Shown one piece after another: positions 33,440 through 41,824 of a DNA stretch of 64,000 bases (positions within the stretch are counted from its first letter, which is position 1; every line of letters begins with the position of its first letter). The stretch comes from JALYXV01 sp963733505. Lineage in GTDB: Bacteria; Actinomycetota; Acidimicrobiia; Acidimicrobiales; Palsa-688. The position numbers and the translations under genes were made by a program. The notes below the pieces were generated by a model. That model was not told the origin of the DNA and did no database searches. It saw nothing but the letters and a program-made list of their open reading frames with translations. The stretch covers positions 1 through 64,000 of the forward strand of contig CAVTDW010000025.1 in NCBI GenBank assembly GCA_963733505.1, read 5' to 3'.

Positions 33440-34263
33440 CCGAGCTCGGTGAGCACGGTCGCCAACTCCGCCTGCCGCTCGCGGCAGTCTGGGCAACGGC
33501 GCAGGTGTTCGCCGGTACGTCGCTGCACCCGTGCGCCCGAGGGCCGGTGCGGCTCCCGGCAGAGGGAGGCGGTCACGACGGCGCACGTCCCCGCAGCCGG
33601 ACGGAGCTGATGGGCGAGGAAACGCTGCCCTGCGACCCGGCGGGCCTCCGCGCATTGCCGGCGGACCGACCCCGGCGGCGTCCCGAGCGCAAGGGCGATG
33701 TGCTGGACCGACAGCCCGGCTTCGTACCGCAGGTACAACAGCAGGCGAAGTCTCGGATGCAGCCCCCGCACGACATCGGCAATCTGGTCGCGCTCCAGGA
33801 TCGACATCGCCCGCTCGGCTGCCGACTCCTCGGCCGCCACGACGCCACCGATGAGCGATTCCACCGCCTCGACGGGCGGTTGGCGCTGGTGCTTCCTCGC
33901 CAGATCGATCGCCGAGCGGACCACGCAGCGGATCATCCACCCCTCGACCGCGGCCGGCTCCCGTAGCTGGCCAATTCGCCGCAGCGCCGCCGAGAGCCCC
34001 TCGGCTACCGCATCGTCGGCGTCGATCTCGCGACAGAACGCACAGGCCGCCCGGCGGGCGCGGGGACGTACCCGGCGATACAACTCGCCCGCCGCCTCCA
34101 CGTCCCCGGACTGCGCGGCGATCGCCAGTGCGCCAGGAGGCCAGGATCCAACGCGTCGCAGGCGTGAGGTTCGGGGAACGACCCCCTCGGCGGGGGGTTC
34201 GCCCCCGAGGGGGCCTGCGATTTCCATCGTCGGTGGGGGGCTGATCGGCATGGCCCCGACCAT
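33412..34263 (-). CDS. ECF-type RNA polymerase sigma factor with zinc-finger tail, 283 aa
   Basis: The sigma region 2-like part contains AIAAQSGDVEAAGELYRRVR, ACAFCREIDADDAVAEGLSA and EGWMIRCVVRSAIDLARKHQ. Region 4 is in RLRLLLYLRYEAGLSVQHIA then LALGTPPGSVRRQCAEARRV, a helix-turn-helix. The last 70 residues (VTASLCREPHRPSGARVQ, then TGEHLRRCPDCRERQAELA) carry an H-x3-C-x2-C zf-HC2-like motif, normally found in anti-sigma factors. A fused zinc finger may give built-in redox or zinc control. Starts at 34263 or 34251 are possible. A palindrome GACTGA-C-TCAGTC at 34284-34296 lies just upstream. Confidence 0.8.
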   Translation of the reverse strand: MVGAMPISPPPTMEIAGPLGGEPPAEGVVPRTSRLRRVGSWPPGALAIAAQSGDVEAAGELYRRVRPRARRAACAFCREIDADDAVAEGLSAALRRIGQLREPAAVEGWMIRCVVRSAIDLARKHQRQPPVEAVESLIGGVVAAEESAAERAMSILERDQIADVVRGLHPRLRLLLYLRYEAGLSVQHIALALGTPPGSVRRQCAEARRVAGQRFLAHQLRPAAGTCAVVTASLCREPHRPSGARVQRRTGEHLRRCPDCRERQAELATVLTELGYRRSGPHR

Positions 34264-34283
34264 CCCGGTCGCCCGCTTCGCAC

Positions 34284-34296
34284 GACTGACTCAGTC
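34284..34296. promoter_or_regulatory. Short palindrome upstream of sigma gene
   Basis: GACTGACTCAGTC, six-base arms around one base, about 20 bases before the sigma-factor start. It may be an operator; length and symmetry alone make this weak. Confidence 0.25.
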
Positions 34297-34415
34297 CTGA
34301 CAAAGTCCTTGCACGGACCTCGTCGCCCGGACTCCCAGTGCCTACCCCCGTGCCGACCCCCGGTGGATAGGGCGGCCGAGGAGCCTGCCCTACCCACCCG
34401 AGGTGGTGTTCGAAG

Positions 34416-34592
34416 TCAGATGGCGCTCTTCCTCGGGAGGATGAGGATGATGATCAGAGCGATGAGCGAGAAGAAGAAGCCCAGAATCGCCCACAGGGTC
34501 GGCCCACGCCCCTTGCTGGTCGCGATGTTTCGGCACACGATCGCGCACACGATGGCCACGACCAGTCCGAGGATGCTGGAAAAGGCATTCAT
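34416..34592 (-). CDS. Small membrane protein, 58 aa
   Basis: Starts MNAFSSILGLVVAIVCAIVC, then a short basic loop RNIATSKGRGPT and a long hydrophobic helix LWAILGFFFSLIALIIILIL, ending PRKSAI. AAGGGGG lies a few bases before the ATG, so the start is firm. The pattern (helix, SKGR loop, G-x-F-F-x-x-x-A-L-I-I helix) is common in actinobacterial small membrane proteins of unknown function. Confidence 0.8.
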   Translation of the reverse strand: MNAFSSILGLVVAIVCAIVCRNIATSKGRGPTLWAILGFFFSLIALIIILILPRKSAI

Positions 34593-34667
34593 CAGTTGTC
34601 CCCCTTCGTCACGATTAAGACCGCAGGACAGTAGCCCCCGGCCGACGTCGCGCGTCGGACCCGCGGA

Positions 34668-35543
34668 TCAGGCGTTGGTCTCGTCGGGGGAGACGACGCT
34701 CGGATCAGGGAACTCGGCGGCTCGATCATCGTGGGGGATCGTGCTTGCCGCCTCTTCGACAGGGCCCTCGGCGACATGGCCGTCGACGACGTAGGCGGTC
34801 ATCGACAACCCGCCATAGGTATAGCCGTCTACCAGTACTTCGGCGGTGTGCCCCGACGACCCGGCCAACGCCGCGATGTACAGCAGCGGGATGAAATGTT
34901 CGGGCGTCGGCACGGCGGCGCGGAAGTCGGGATGATCGAGCACCCGCAGCACTGCAGCCGGATCGCCGGTCATGCTGTCTCGGACCGCGTCGTCAAATCG
35001 TTGCGCCCAGTCGAAGCCCCCGTCAGGCTGACCCCAGTCGAGTCGCCGCAGATTGTGCACCACGTTGCCGCTGCCCACGATGAGCACTCCCTGGGCACGC
35101 AATGGCGCCAGCCGGGCGCCGAGATCGAGGTGATACTCCAGCGGCTTCAGTGCGTTGATGGACAGTTGCACGACCGGCACGTCGGCGCCCGGAAGAAGGT
35201 GCGTGAGCACCGACCAGGTGCCATGGTCGAGGCCCCAGCTGTCATGGTCGGAGCCGACCCACAACGGCTTTGCGACCTCGGCGACCGCCTCGGCCAGCTC
35301 GGGGTCGCCCGGCGCCGGGTACTCGACCGCGAACAGCTCGGGTGGGAATCCGTAGAAGTCGTGGATGGTGTGCGGCCGGGCCATGGCCGTGACCGCCGTC
35401 GCTTGGATGAACCAGTGAGCCGAGATGACCAGCACCGCTCGAGGCCGGGGCAACGACGCGCCGAAGGCCCGCCACGCCTCGGTGTACCGGTTGCGTTCGA
35501 TGGCGTTCATCGGGCTGCCGTGCCCGATGAACGCAGCGGGCAT
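34668..35543 (-). CDS. ygiD: 4,5-DOPA dioxygenase extradiol-type protein
   Basis: LigB-superfamily fold with the YgiD hallmarks: MPAAFIGHGSPMNAIERN at the start, VLVISAHWFIQATAV (metal His), PHTIHDFYGFPPELFAVEYP, GLDHGTWSVLTHLLP and VLIVGSGNVVHNLRRLDWG, and TPEHFIPLLYIAALAG (second His). The full length is 291 residues. Such enzymes open catechol rings by extradiol cleavage; physiological substrates in bacteria are uncertain. The Met at 35543 matches family starts and has GAGGGCGGG upstream; the longer frame to 35627 is unlikely. It stands alone. Confidence 0.9.
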   Translation of the reverse strand: MPAAFIGHGSPMNAIERNRYTEAWRAFGASLPRPRAVLVISAHWFIQATAVTAMARPHTIHDFYGFPPELFAVEYPAPGDPELAEAVAEVAKPLWVGSDHDSWGLDHGTWSVLTHLLPGADVPVVQLSINALKPLEYHLDLGARLAPLRAQGVLIVGSGNVVHNLRRLDWGQPDGGFDWAQRFDDAVRDSMTGDPAAVLRVLDHPDFRAAVPTPEHFIPLLYIAALAGSSGHTAEVLVDGYTYGGLSMTAYVVDGHVAEGPVEEAASTIPHDDRAAEFPDPSVVSPDETNA

Positions 35544-35684
35544 CAACCCGCCCTCGTCGGGTCGGGCGGCGTGACTGGCGTGGTCGCTGGCCTGGTCAGT
35601 GGTGCTGCGTACGGTCCCGCCGCTCACGGCCTCACGTTACGCCAGGGTTTCGTCATCGAAGGAACGGGGAATAACCACTGAGTA

Positions 35685-35909
35685 ATGGTCACGCTCCTCG
35701 TTGCCGTGTCGGTCGGTTGGTTCATGGTGTCGATCGTCGCGGGCTTGGGGGTCGGTGCCATCCTGCATCACCTCGACACCCCGCAGGGCCGTGGCGGCGG
35801 CGGCTTCCGGGGTCGGATGGTCGCCTCACCCACGCGGAACGGCGGGCGCCCCCTCTTGGAGTTGGCCCGCATCACCAACTCGTCGACCCGCGGGGTTCAC
35901 CGCCCGTAA
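35685..35909 (+). CDS. Small membrane-anchored ORF, 74 aa
   Basis: One N-terminal hydrophobic helix (VTLLVAVSVGWFMVSIVAGL, then GVGAILHH) and a Gly/Arg-rich polar tail (GRGGGGFRGRMVASPTR). The hydrophobic part looks genuine; the tail might be read-through. No strong ribosome-binding site is seen. It lies between the dioxygenase and lipoprotein genes. Unknown function. Confidence 0.35.
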   Translation: MVTLLVAVSVGWFMVSIVAGLGVGAILHHLDTPQGRGGGGFRGRMVASPTRNGGRPLLELARITNSSTRGVHRP

Positions 35910-35964
35910 ACGGCGCTTCCACCCGGCGGTCGTCCGTTCCAGACTCGACGGATGGGCGCCGGAT

Positions 35965-35970
35965 TAAGGT
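35965..35970 (+). promoter_or_regulatory. -10 hexamer TAAGGT for leaderless lipoprotein gene
   Basis: TAAGGT, six bases, GTG 35977; no Shine-Dalgarno sequence. Confidence 0.5.
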
Positions 35971-35976
35971 CGGCCC

Positions 35977-37035
35977 GTGGTCACCACGCGCGGTTGGCGG
36001 GTGCTGTCTGTGGCCCTGCTGCTTTTGGCCGTCGCCGCGTGTTCGAGCACCAAGTCCGGCTCCGCTACCTCAACCACGCGGGCGCTGAGCAGCGCTTCGC
36101 CCGCTTTGACGAGTTCGTCTACTGCCGTTACCGCCCCGGCGAGCACCGCGGCGGGCGGATCGTCGCGGCCCAAGGTGCTGGTTGCGATCACCACCGCGGG
36201 AGCCGTCCAGTCCCTCGATCCGACGACCGGCCGGTCCCTGCGGACGCTGGCGACTGGTGCCGTCGGCGACGAGATCGGGCTCTCGCCCGACGGCCTCAGC
36301 GTCTTTTACGAAACCCCTGCGGGCTGCACCCACCAGGTCAACCGTGTGCCCACGGCGGGCGGCGCACGGTCCGTGATCGCCTCGGGTGGGCACCCGACGG
36401 TGAGTCCTGATGGAACGCTGCTGGCGTACACCCGTCAGCCCGACTTTTCGGCCTCGAACTCGGCATGCCAGGCCACCGACTCGTCGGCCGCGGCCTTCTC
36501 AGTGGTGGTGCGTGACCTGGCCACGGGTCGCGAAACCAACTTCCCGCTCCCACCCGCGGTGGTCGCCGGCGGCCTCCCGCTGCCGATCGGCCACCTGTCC
36601 TGGGCGGCCGACAGTCGTCGCCTCGCGGTGTCGATCGCCGGTGGCCAGGACAATGAGCAGTGGAGTGTGTCGATCATGGACCGGACGCAGGACAAGTACT
36701 ACGGAAACTCGGCGTCGATCCCGGTGTCGGGGCCGGAACGCAGCTACTACCGGGAGGCGGCGTTGCTCCCAAATGGCGATCTGTTCGTCGATCGGGAATG
36801 TTGCGCGGGATACCCGCCTCAGGTCACCTCGAGCGTGCTGGCGACCGTCGATGCGGCGACGGGCGCGACCCGCCAGCAGGTCGCGATCGGCGTCACGACC
36901 CGCGACCACACCAGTCTGGACGTCGACGGCTCCGGTCACTGGCTGCTGTATCTGTCGGGACCCGACCTGCTGATCTCGAACGACGGCGCCCGGCCCACGA
37001 CCCTTGCCACCGGATTCCAGGCCGCGGCCTGGTAG
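35977..37035 (+). CDS. Secreted lipoprotein with TolB/WD40-like repeats, 352 aa
   Basis: The lipoprotein signal is clear: VTTRGWRVLSVALLLLAVAACSST with lipobox LAVAAC, so the mature protein is acylated on Cys and anchored outside. After a Ser/Thr/Ala-rich linker comes a beta-propeller-like region: GAVGDEIGLSPDGLSVFYET, GGHPTVSPDGTLLAYTRQPD, LSWAADSRRLAVSIAGG and LDVDGSGHWLLYLSGPD, which resemble PD40/TolB-like blades. Substrate or partner unknown. The GTG start is leaderless with TAAGGT six bases upstream. The next gene, bioA, begins 87 bases later. Confidence 0.8.
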   Translation: MVTTRGWRVLSVALLLLAVAACSSTKSGSATSTTRALSSASPALTSSSTAVTAPASTAAGGSSRPKVLVAITTAGAVQSLDPTTGRSLRTLATGAVGDEIGLSPDGLSVFYETPAGCTHQVNRVPTAGGARSVIASGGHPTVSPDGTLLAYTRQPDFSASNSACQATDSSAAAFSVVVRDLATGRETNFPLPPAVVAGGLPLPIGHLSWAADSRRLAVSIAGGQDNEQWSVSIMDRTQDKYYGNSASIPVSGPERSYYREAALLPNGDLFVDRECCAGYPPQVTSSVLATVDAATGATRQQVAIGVTTRDHTSLDVDGSGHWLLYLSGPDLLISNDGARPTTLATGFQAAAW

Positions 37036-37110
37036 CCGCCAGCGGCCCAGCGGCTCAGCGGCGGCCCAACGCGCGCCCGTCGCCCGCCTGCGGGGCCGCT
37101 CGCCATCTGG

Positions 37111-37116
37111 CAGATT
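37111..37116 (+). promoter_or_regulatory. -10-like hexamer CAGATT before bioA
   Basis: CAGATT, six bases, GTG 37123. The same hexamer type and spacing as upstream of the gene at 828. Confidence 0.35.
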
Positions 37117-37122
37117 GGCCCC

Positions 37123-38408
37123 GTGACCACTTCGGCGTCGTGGGTCGATCGGGACGCCGCCGTGGTGTGGCATGGCTTCACCCAGATGTCGACCTTCGCG
37201 GACAACTCCCCGGTCATCGTCGACCGGGCCGAAGGCCACTACCTGATCGATGTGGCCGGGAAACGGTACCTCGACGCCATCTCGTCGCTCTGGGTGAATA
37301 CGCTCGGCCACCGCGTTGCCGAGCTCGACCAGGCGATCATCGACCAGCTGGGCCGGGTGGCGCACAGCACCATGCTCGGCAACGGCAACGCCGTGGTGGT
37401 CGAGCTGGCCGAGGCCTTGTCGGCCGTGGTGCCCGTCGCCGACCCCACTTTCTCTTCGCCGCCGACGGCGCCGCGGCGGTCGAACAGGCGGTGAAAATGG
37501 CGTTCCAGTACTGGGTCAACCGAGGGACGCCCCGATCGACCTACCTCGCCTTCGGGCAGGCCTACCACGGCGACACCGTCGGCTCACTGTCGGTCGGCGC
37601 CGGTGGATTCGGGACGGACATCTTCGACCCGCTCCGCTTTCCCGTGCTGCGCGCCCCCGGCTTCACCGCCGACCCCGACCTGAACACGGCGTGCGCCATG
37701 ATCGAAGCGCACCGGGGCGAACTGGCGGCGGTCATCGTCGAGCCCCTCGTCCAAGGTGCCGGGGGGATGCAGACGGCGCCCACGTCGTCGTTTCAGCGCC
37801 TCGGGGTGGTGTGCCACGCCAACGACGTGCTGCTGATCGCCGACGAGGTCGCGACCGGCTTCGGTCGGACGGGAACGCTGTTTGCCTGCGAACAATGCGA
37901 CCTGTGGCCGGACCTGCTGTGCCTGGGGAAGGGCATCACCGGGGGCTACCTGCCGATGTCGGCCACGGTCGCCACCGGCCAGGTCTTCGAAGCGTTCCTC
38001 GGCCCACCGGAGCGCGCCTTCTTCCACGGCCACTCCTACGGCGGAAACGCCCTGGCCGCGGCCGCCGCCCTCCGACACCTGCAACTGCTGGACGAGTGGA
38101 ACGTGCTCGACAACGTGGCAGCGCGCGCCGCCCAGCTGGCGGACCTGCTCGACCGGCGAATCGCGGCTGATCCGGCGGTGGCCGCCATCCGCCAGCGGGG
38201 GCTGATGTGCGGGGTCGAGCTGGCAACGCCCGGCGCCGACTCGCGCTGGGGGAGCCGCGTCGCCCAAGCCTGCACCCGGCGGGGTGTGCTGATCCGCCCG
38301 CTGGGCGACGTGGTCGTGGTCATGCCCCCGTTGACGATCACCGCCGACGAGATTCGACTGATCGTCGACGTGTTGCAGGAGGCGATCGCCGAGGTCAGCC
38401 GCCGGTGA
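37123..38408 (+). CDS. bioA: Adenosylmethionine-8-amino-7-oxononanoate aminotransferase, frame interrupted
   Basis: Class III PLP aminotransferase of biotin synthesis: converts 7-keto-8-aminopelargonate to 7,8-diaminopelargonate with SAM as amino donor. The start reads WVDRDAAVVWHGFTQMSTF then LDAISSLWVNTLGHRVAELD; later FGQAYHGDTVGSLSVG, IADEVATGFGRTGTLFACE (PLP Asp region) and LCLGKGITGGYLPMSATVA, with the Schiff-base Lys. At 37443-37446 the frame changes: CCCC should be CCCCC to read VADPHFLFAADGAAAVEQA. The repaired length is about 428 residues. The gene overlaps bioF by four bases and is part of bioA-bioF-bioD. Confidence 0.9.
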
Positions 38409-39535
38409 CCTGGCGGGCCTGGGTCGACGCCGAGCTCGACCAGATCCGGGCGAGCGACCAATGGCGAAGCCTGCGCAGCTTCGACTCCGACGGCCCCGAG
38501 GGTCGCCTGGGTCCGGCTCGCCAGCCGGTCGTGTCGTTCGCGTCCAACGACTACCTCGGCCTGTCGGCCCATCCGGCAGTCATCGCCGCGGCCCACGAGG
38601 CGCTCGACCGGTGGGGGAGCGGAGCAGGGTCATCGCGCCTCATCGTGGGCACCCGGCCGGTCCACGCCGAGTTGGAACTGGCCCTGGCGCAATGGAAGGG
38701 CACGGAGTCGGCGCTGCTGTTCCCCACCGGGTACGCCGCCAATATCGGCGTGCTGTCGTCGTTGCGCGGCGCCACGGCAACGGTCTTCTCCGACGAACTC
38801 AATCACGCCTCGATCGTCGACGGATGCCGCCTCTGCCGGGCGCCGGTCGTCGTCTACCCGCACCGCGACGTCGATCAGTTGGGGAAAATGCTCCGCCAGG
38901 TGACTGGCCCCGCCGTGGTGGTGAGCGAAACCGTCTTTTCGATGGACGGTGACGAGGCGCCCGTCGCCCGTCTGATCGACGCGTGCGCCGAGCGCCAGGC
39001 ACTCCTCGTCCTCGACGAGGCCCATGCCGTCATGGGCCCCGACCTGGGCGCCATTCCCGAAGGCGTGGAGGTGATCCGCGTCGGAACACTGTCGAAAGCC
39101 CTTGGTTCGCTGGGCGGCTTCGTGGCCGCGTCGCGGCCGTGGATCGACTGGTTGGTCAACCGGGCGCGCCCGTTCATCTTCACCACCGCCCCCACCCCGG
39201 CCGACAGTGCCGCGGCGCTGGCGGCGCTGCGCGTCCTGCGGTCCCCAGACGGCCACCGCTTGACGGGGCGCCTGCGGTCCCACGTCGCCCGCCTGCGCCC
39301 CGGCCACGGCTCGCCCATCATCCCCGTGATTCTGGGCTCGGAGCGCCGGGCGCTCGACGCGGCGTCGGCGCTGCTCGCCGCCGGCCTGCTGGTGCCCGCC
39401 ATACGACCGCCGACCGTCGCGACAGGGACCTCGCGGCTGCGGATCGCCCTGTCGGCGGCTCATACCGACGAGCAGGTCGCTCGCCTGAGCGGCGTCTTGG
39501 ACGACCTCGGGCTCGGCTCCCTGGTTGCCCGCTGA
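38405..39535 (+). CDS. bioF: 8-amino-7-oxononanoate synthase
   Basis: PLP-dependent alpha-oxoamine synthase condensing pimeloyl thioester with alanine, the step before BioA. Family motifs in order: VVSFASNDYLGLSAHPAVIA, GSGAGSSRLIVGTRPVHAEL, ALLFPTGYAANIGVLSSL, SDELNHASIVDGCRL, VLDEAHAVMGPDLG and GTLSKALGSLGGFVAASRP with the PLP lysine. At 376 residues it is complete. The GTG overlaps the bioA stop (GTGA), giving translational coupling; bioD begins twelve bases after its stop. This middle gene of the set is unbroken, unlike its two neighbours. Confidence 0.93.
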   Translation: MTWRAWVDAELDQIRASDQWRSLRSFDSDGPEGRLGPARQPVVSFASNDYLGLSAHPAVIAAAHEALDRWGSGAGSSRLIVGTRPVHAELELALAQWKGTESALLFPTGYAANIGVLSSLRGATATVFSDELNHASIVDGCRLCRAPVVVYPHRDVDQLGKMLRQVTGPAVVVSETVFSMDGDEAPVARLIDACAERQALLVLDEAHAVMGPDLGAIPEGVEVIRVGTLSKALGSLGGFVAASRPWIDWLVNRARPFIFTTAPTPADSAAALAALRVLRSPDGHRLTGRLRSHVARLRPGHGSPIIPVILGSERRALDAASALLAAGLLVPAIRPPTVATGTSRLRIALSAAHTDEQVARLSGVLDDLGLGSLVAR

Positions 39536-39546
39536 GGACTGAGGCG

Positions 39547-40183
39547 ATGGCGCGGCCGGACCGACTGGTCGTGGTGGTCGGGACGGGGACCGAGGTGGGC
39601 AAGACGTGGGTCACGGCCCGCCTGATCGAGCAGTTGAGGAAGCAGGGCCTGCGTATTGCGGTGCGCAAACCGGCCCAATCCTCGGCCGCGGGCGAGGTCA
39701 CCGACGCCGAGATCCTCGCCCGGGCCAGCGGTGAACGGCCTGACCAGGTGTGCCGGCCGGAGCGGTCGTTCGAGGTGCCTCTCGCGCCGCCGATGGCAGC
39801 GGCGGCGCTCGGCCGCCCTGACTTTCAGCATCGCCGACCTGTCAGGCGAACTGGCATGGCCCGTCGCCGCCGACGTGGGGTTCATCGAGGGCGCAGGAGG
39901 GGTCCGATCGCCGCTCGCCGCCGACGGCGACATCGTCGACCTGATTGCCACGTTCGCGCCCGCGCCCGACTTGGTGGTTGTGGTCGCCGGCGCGGGACTG
40001 GGCACCCTCAACCTGGTTCGGATGACGGTCGATGCGCTCGCCGGATATCCGGTGGTCGTCTATCTCAACGGCTTCGACGGCACCGCCGACCTGCACCGCC
40101 GCAATCGCCAATGGCTGGCCGACCGGATGCGGCTAACAGTCGAAACCGACCTCTCCCAGCTGTCCCCGCGAATAGTGCCATGA
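39547..40183 (+). CDS. bioD: Dethiobiotin synthetase, frame interrupted
   Basis: ATP-dependent carboxylase that closes the ureido ring on diaminopelargonate. P-loop: VVVVGTGTEVGKTWVTARLI, followed by GLRIAVRKPAQSSAAGEVTD and RSFEVPLAPPMAAAALGR. The frame then switches at CCC 39816-39818; dropping one C yields LGRLTFSIADLSGELAW, followed by VGFIEGAGGVRSPLAADGD (substrate loop) and VVVVAGAGLGTLNLVRMTVD. The end contains ADLHRRNRQWLADRMRL. The repaired length is about 211 residues, slightly short for BioD. It completes the bioA-bioF-bioD set; bioB is not in the window. Confidence 0.88.
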
Positions 40184-40225
40184 CCACGGATCCGAGGCGA
40201 CCGTCCAAATGGGATCACCCGGGAA

Positions 40226-40232
40226 GTACCCT
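40226..40232 (+). promoter_or_regulatory. -10-like TACCCT upstream of hypothetical gene
   Basis: GTACCCT just before a GGGAGGT ribosome-binding site and a TTG start at 40251. The hexamer lies within the short gap after bioD. Confidence 0.3.
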
Positions 40233-40250
40233 TGGCTCGGGAGGTCACGA

Positions 40251-40991
40251 TTGACGCGGGGAAGCCATGCGAGCAGGAGCCGGCGGGCGGCTTTGGTCGC
40301 CGGCGGCTGTTTCCTGGCTGGAATCGTCGGCATCGCCGTCTTACAAACCGTGACTGGCGATCTGTGGCATGCGGGGGTGCGAAAGGTCGTCCACCAAGAG
40401 ACACCACCCCCACTCGACGTCCAGAATTACCCGAGTCAGCTGCTCGTCCACGCTTCAAGCGCTGACGCCGTAGTCTTTGTCGTTCCGCTGACGCCGTCGC
40501 AGCTTCGCTCCAAACGGAGGCCGTCGACAGGAACTGACGAAGCCTTCGACTCGTGGATCGCAGGACTTGGTGGCAGCCCCGCTGACGCCAAGACGATTGC
40601 AGTTCAGCTTGGCTCGAATGTCACCGAGGCATTGCCGATCACGGGGGTGGCTATACGAATCATCGATCGGTCGCCGCCTCTTGCCGGAACAAGGGTGATC
40701 AACGGCGCCGGAGATCTGGGCATCAGGGTACTAGATGTCGATCTTGACGCCCCCGAGCCGGTGGCCGTACCGCAGGTCGGCCAGGATGGACCTTGGCATT
40801 TTCCACTCCAGGTCGGACACGGAACCGATAGCGAGGTGATTGGCGTCCATGTTCACACCAATAAGTATTTGGTCCACTACGTGATCGACATCAACTACGT
40901 CTACAAGGGGAGTGTCAGGACGTTCGAGGTAATGGATCACGGCCATCCGTTTTCGGTGACCAGTTCCGCGCGGGCGGTTTCCGCGGACTGA
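40251..40991 (+). CDS. Hypothetical membrane-anchored protein, 246 aa
   Basis: A TTG start with GGGAGGT seven bases upstream fits better than the more upstream ATG at 40209. A basic N-terminus (LTRGSHASRSRRAALVAGG) leads into one hydrophobic helix (FLAGIVGIAVLQTV), and the remaining 200 residues are probably extracytoplasmic, with stretches such as QLLVHASSADAVVFVVPLTP and SVTSSARAVSAD at the end. Codon choice is less G/C-biased than in flanking genes, suggesting acquisition. I recognise no family. It follows bioD by 67 bases. Confidence 0.6.
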   Translation: MTRGSHASRSRRAALVAGGCFLAGIVGIAVLQTVTGDLWHAGVRKVVHQETPPPLDVQNYPSQLLVHASSADAVVFVVPLTPSQLRSKRRPSTGTDEAFDSWIAGLGGSPADAKTIAVQLGSNVTEALPITGVAIRIIDRSPPLAGTRVINGAGDLGIRVLDVDLDAPEPVAVPQVGQDGPWHFPLQVGHGTDSEVIGVHVHTNKYLVHYVIDINYVYKGSVRTFEVMDHGHPFSVTSSARAVSAD

Positions 40992-41027
40992 CACCTGACC
41001 AGCACACATGCTAATCGGAGGGTTCGG

Positions 41028-41813
41028 TTGGAACGATTCTTGTTGGTGCATGTCCCCGGCCCGTTGCTCGGCCTGCTCATGGTGTCGTTCGCGGTCGGCG
41101 TCAGCGTCGGGGGCCTGCTCCTCGTGCGGCGCAACGTCGCCCTGGCGACCTTGGAGCAGCACAACGACGTGGCCGGCTTCATCATCGCGGTCATCGGCCT
41201 GCTGTACGGCGTGCTCCTGGCGTTCGTGGTCATCATCGTCTGGCAGCAGTACGACTCGGCCACCACCGACGCCAATCACGAGGCCATTTCGGTGGACGTC
41301 CTCTACCGCGACGCCGCGTTGTTCCCGGACCAGACCGCGCCGATCCGCCAGACCCTTCGCGACTACGCCCACAGCGTCGTGGACGACGAATGGCATGCCA
41401 TGTCCGACCATCAAAGCGATAGTCCCGCCACCGACCACCTGATCGGGCAACTCCTGACCGAGTTCCGGGCGGTGCACATCCAGTCACCCGAGGAGCAGAC
41501 CTTCTATACCGAATCGGTGAAGCGCGTCTACGACCTGGCAGACGCCCGCAGACAGCGCTTGGACGCCAACAGCAATCAGTTGCCGGCCGTCTTGTGGATC
41601 GTCTTGCTGGCCGGCGGCGTGATCACCGTCGGGTTCACCTACTTCTTCGGGGTCTCCCACTTCGCCTCTCACGTGCTCATGGTCGCGGCGTTGGCGTCGA
41701 TGATCGCGTTGACCATCTACCTGGTCCTGTCCCTCGACCTTCCGTTTTCCGGTGACCTCCGGGTCAGCCCCCACGCCATGGAACAAGCGCTACGCGAGCT
41801 CAGCCACCTCTGA
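41028..41813 (+). CDS. DUF4239 (bestrophin-like) membrane protein, 261 aa
   Basis: Starts MERFLLVHVPGPLLGLLMVS (TTG start with GGAGGG upstream). Hydrophobic segments at residues about 12-30, 50-72 (AGFIIAVIGLLYGVLLAFVV) and two C-terminal ones (VLWIVLLAGGVITVGFTYFF and LMVAALASMIALTIYLVLSL). The charged middle includes HEAISVDVLYRDAALFPDQ. The motif A-x-I-G-x-x-Y-x-V-L-L-A-F-V is diagnostic for DUF4239, a bestrophin-like membrane family of unknown transport role. It is unrelated to its neighbours and ends 11 bases before the convergent Rieske gene. Confidence 0.85.
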   Translation: MERFLLVHVPGPLLGLLMVSFAVGVSVGGLLLVRRNVALATLEQHNDVAGFIIAVIGLLYGVLLAFVVIIVWQQYDSATTDANHEAISVDVLYRDAALFPDQTAPIRQTLRDYAHSVVDDEWHAMSDHQSDSPATDHLIGQLLTEFRAVHIQSPEEQTFYTESVKRVYDLADARRQRLDANSNQLPAVLWIVLLAGGVITVGFTYFFGVSHFASHVLMVAALASMIALTIYLVLSLDLPFSGDLRVSPHAMEQALRELSHL

Positions 41814-41824
41814 GGCGTGTGCGG

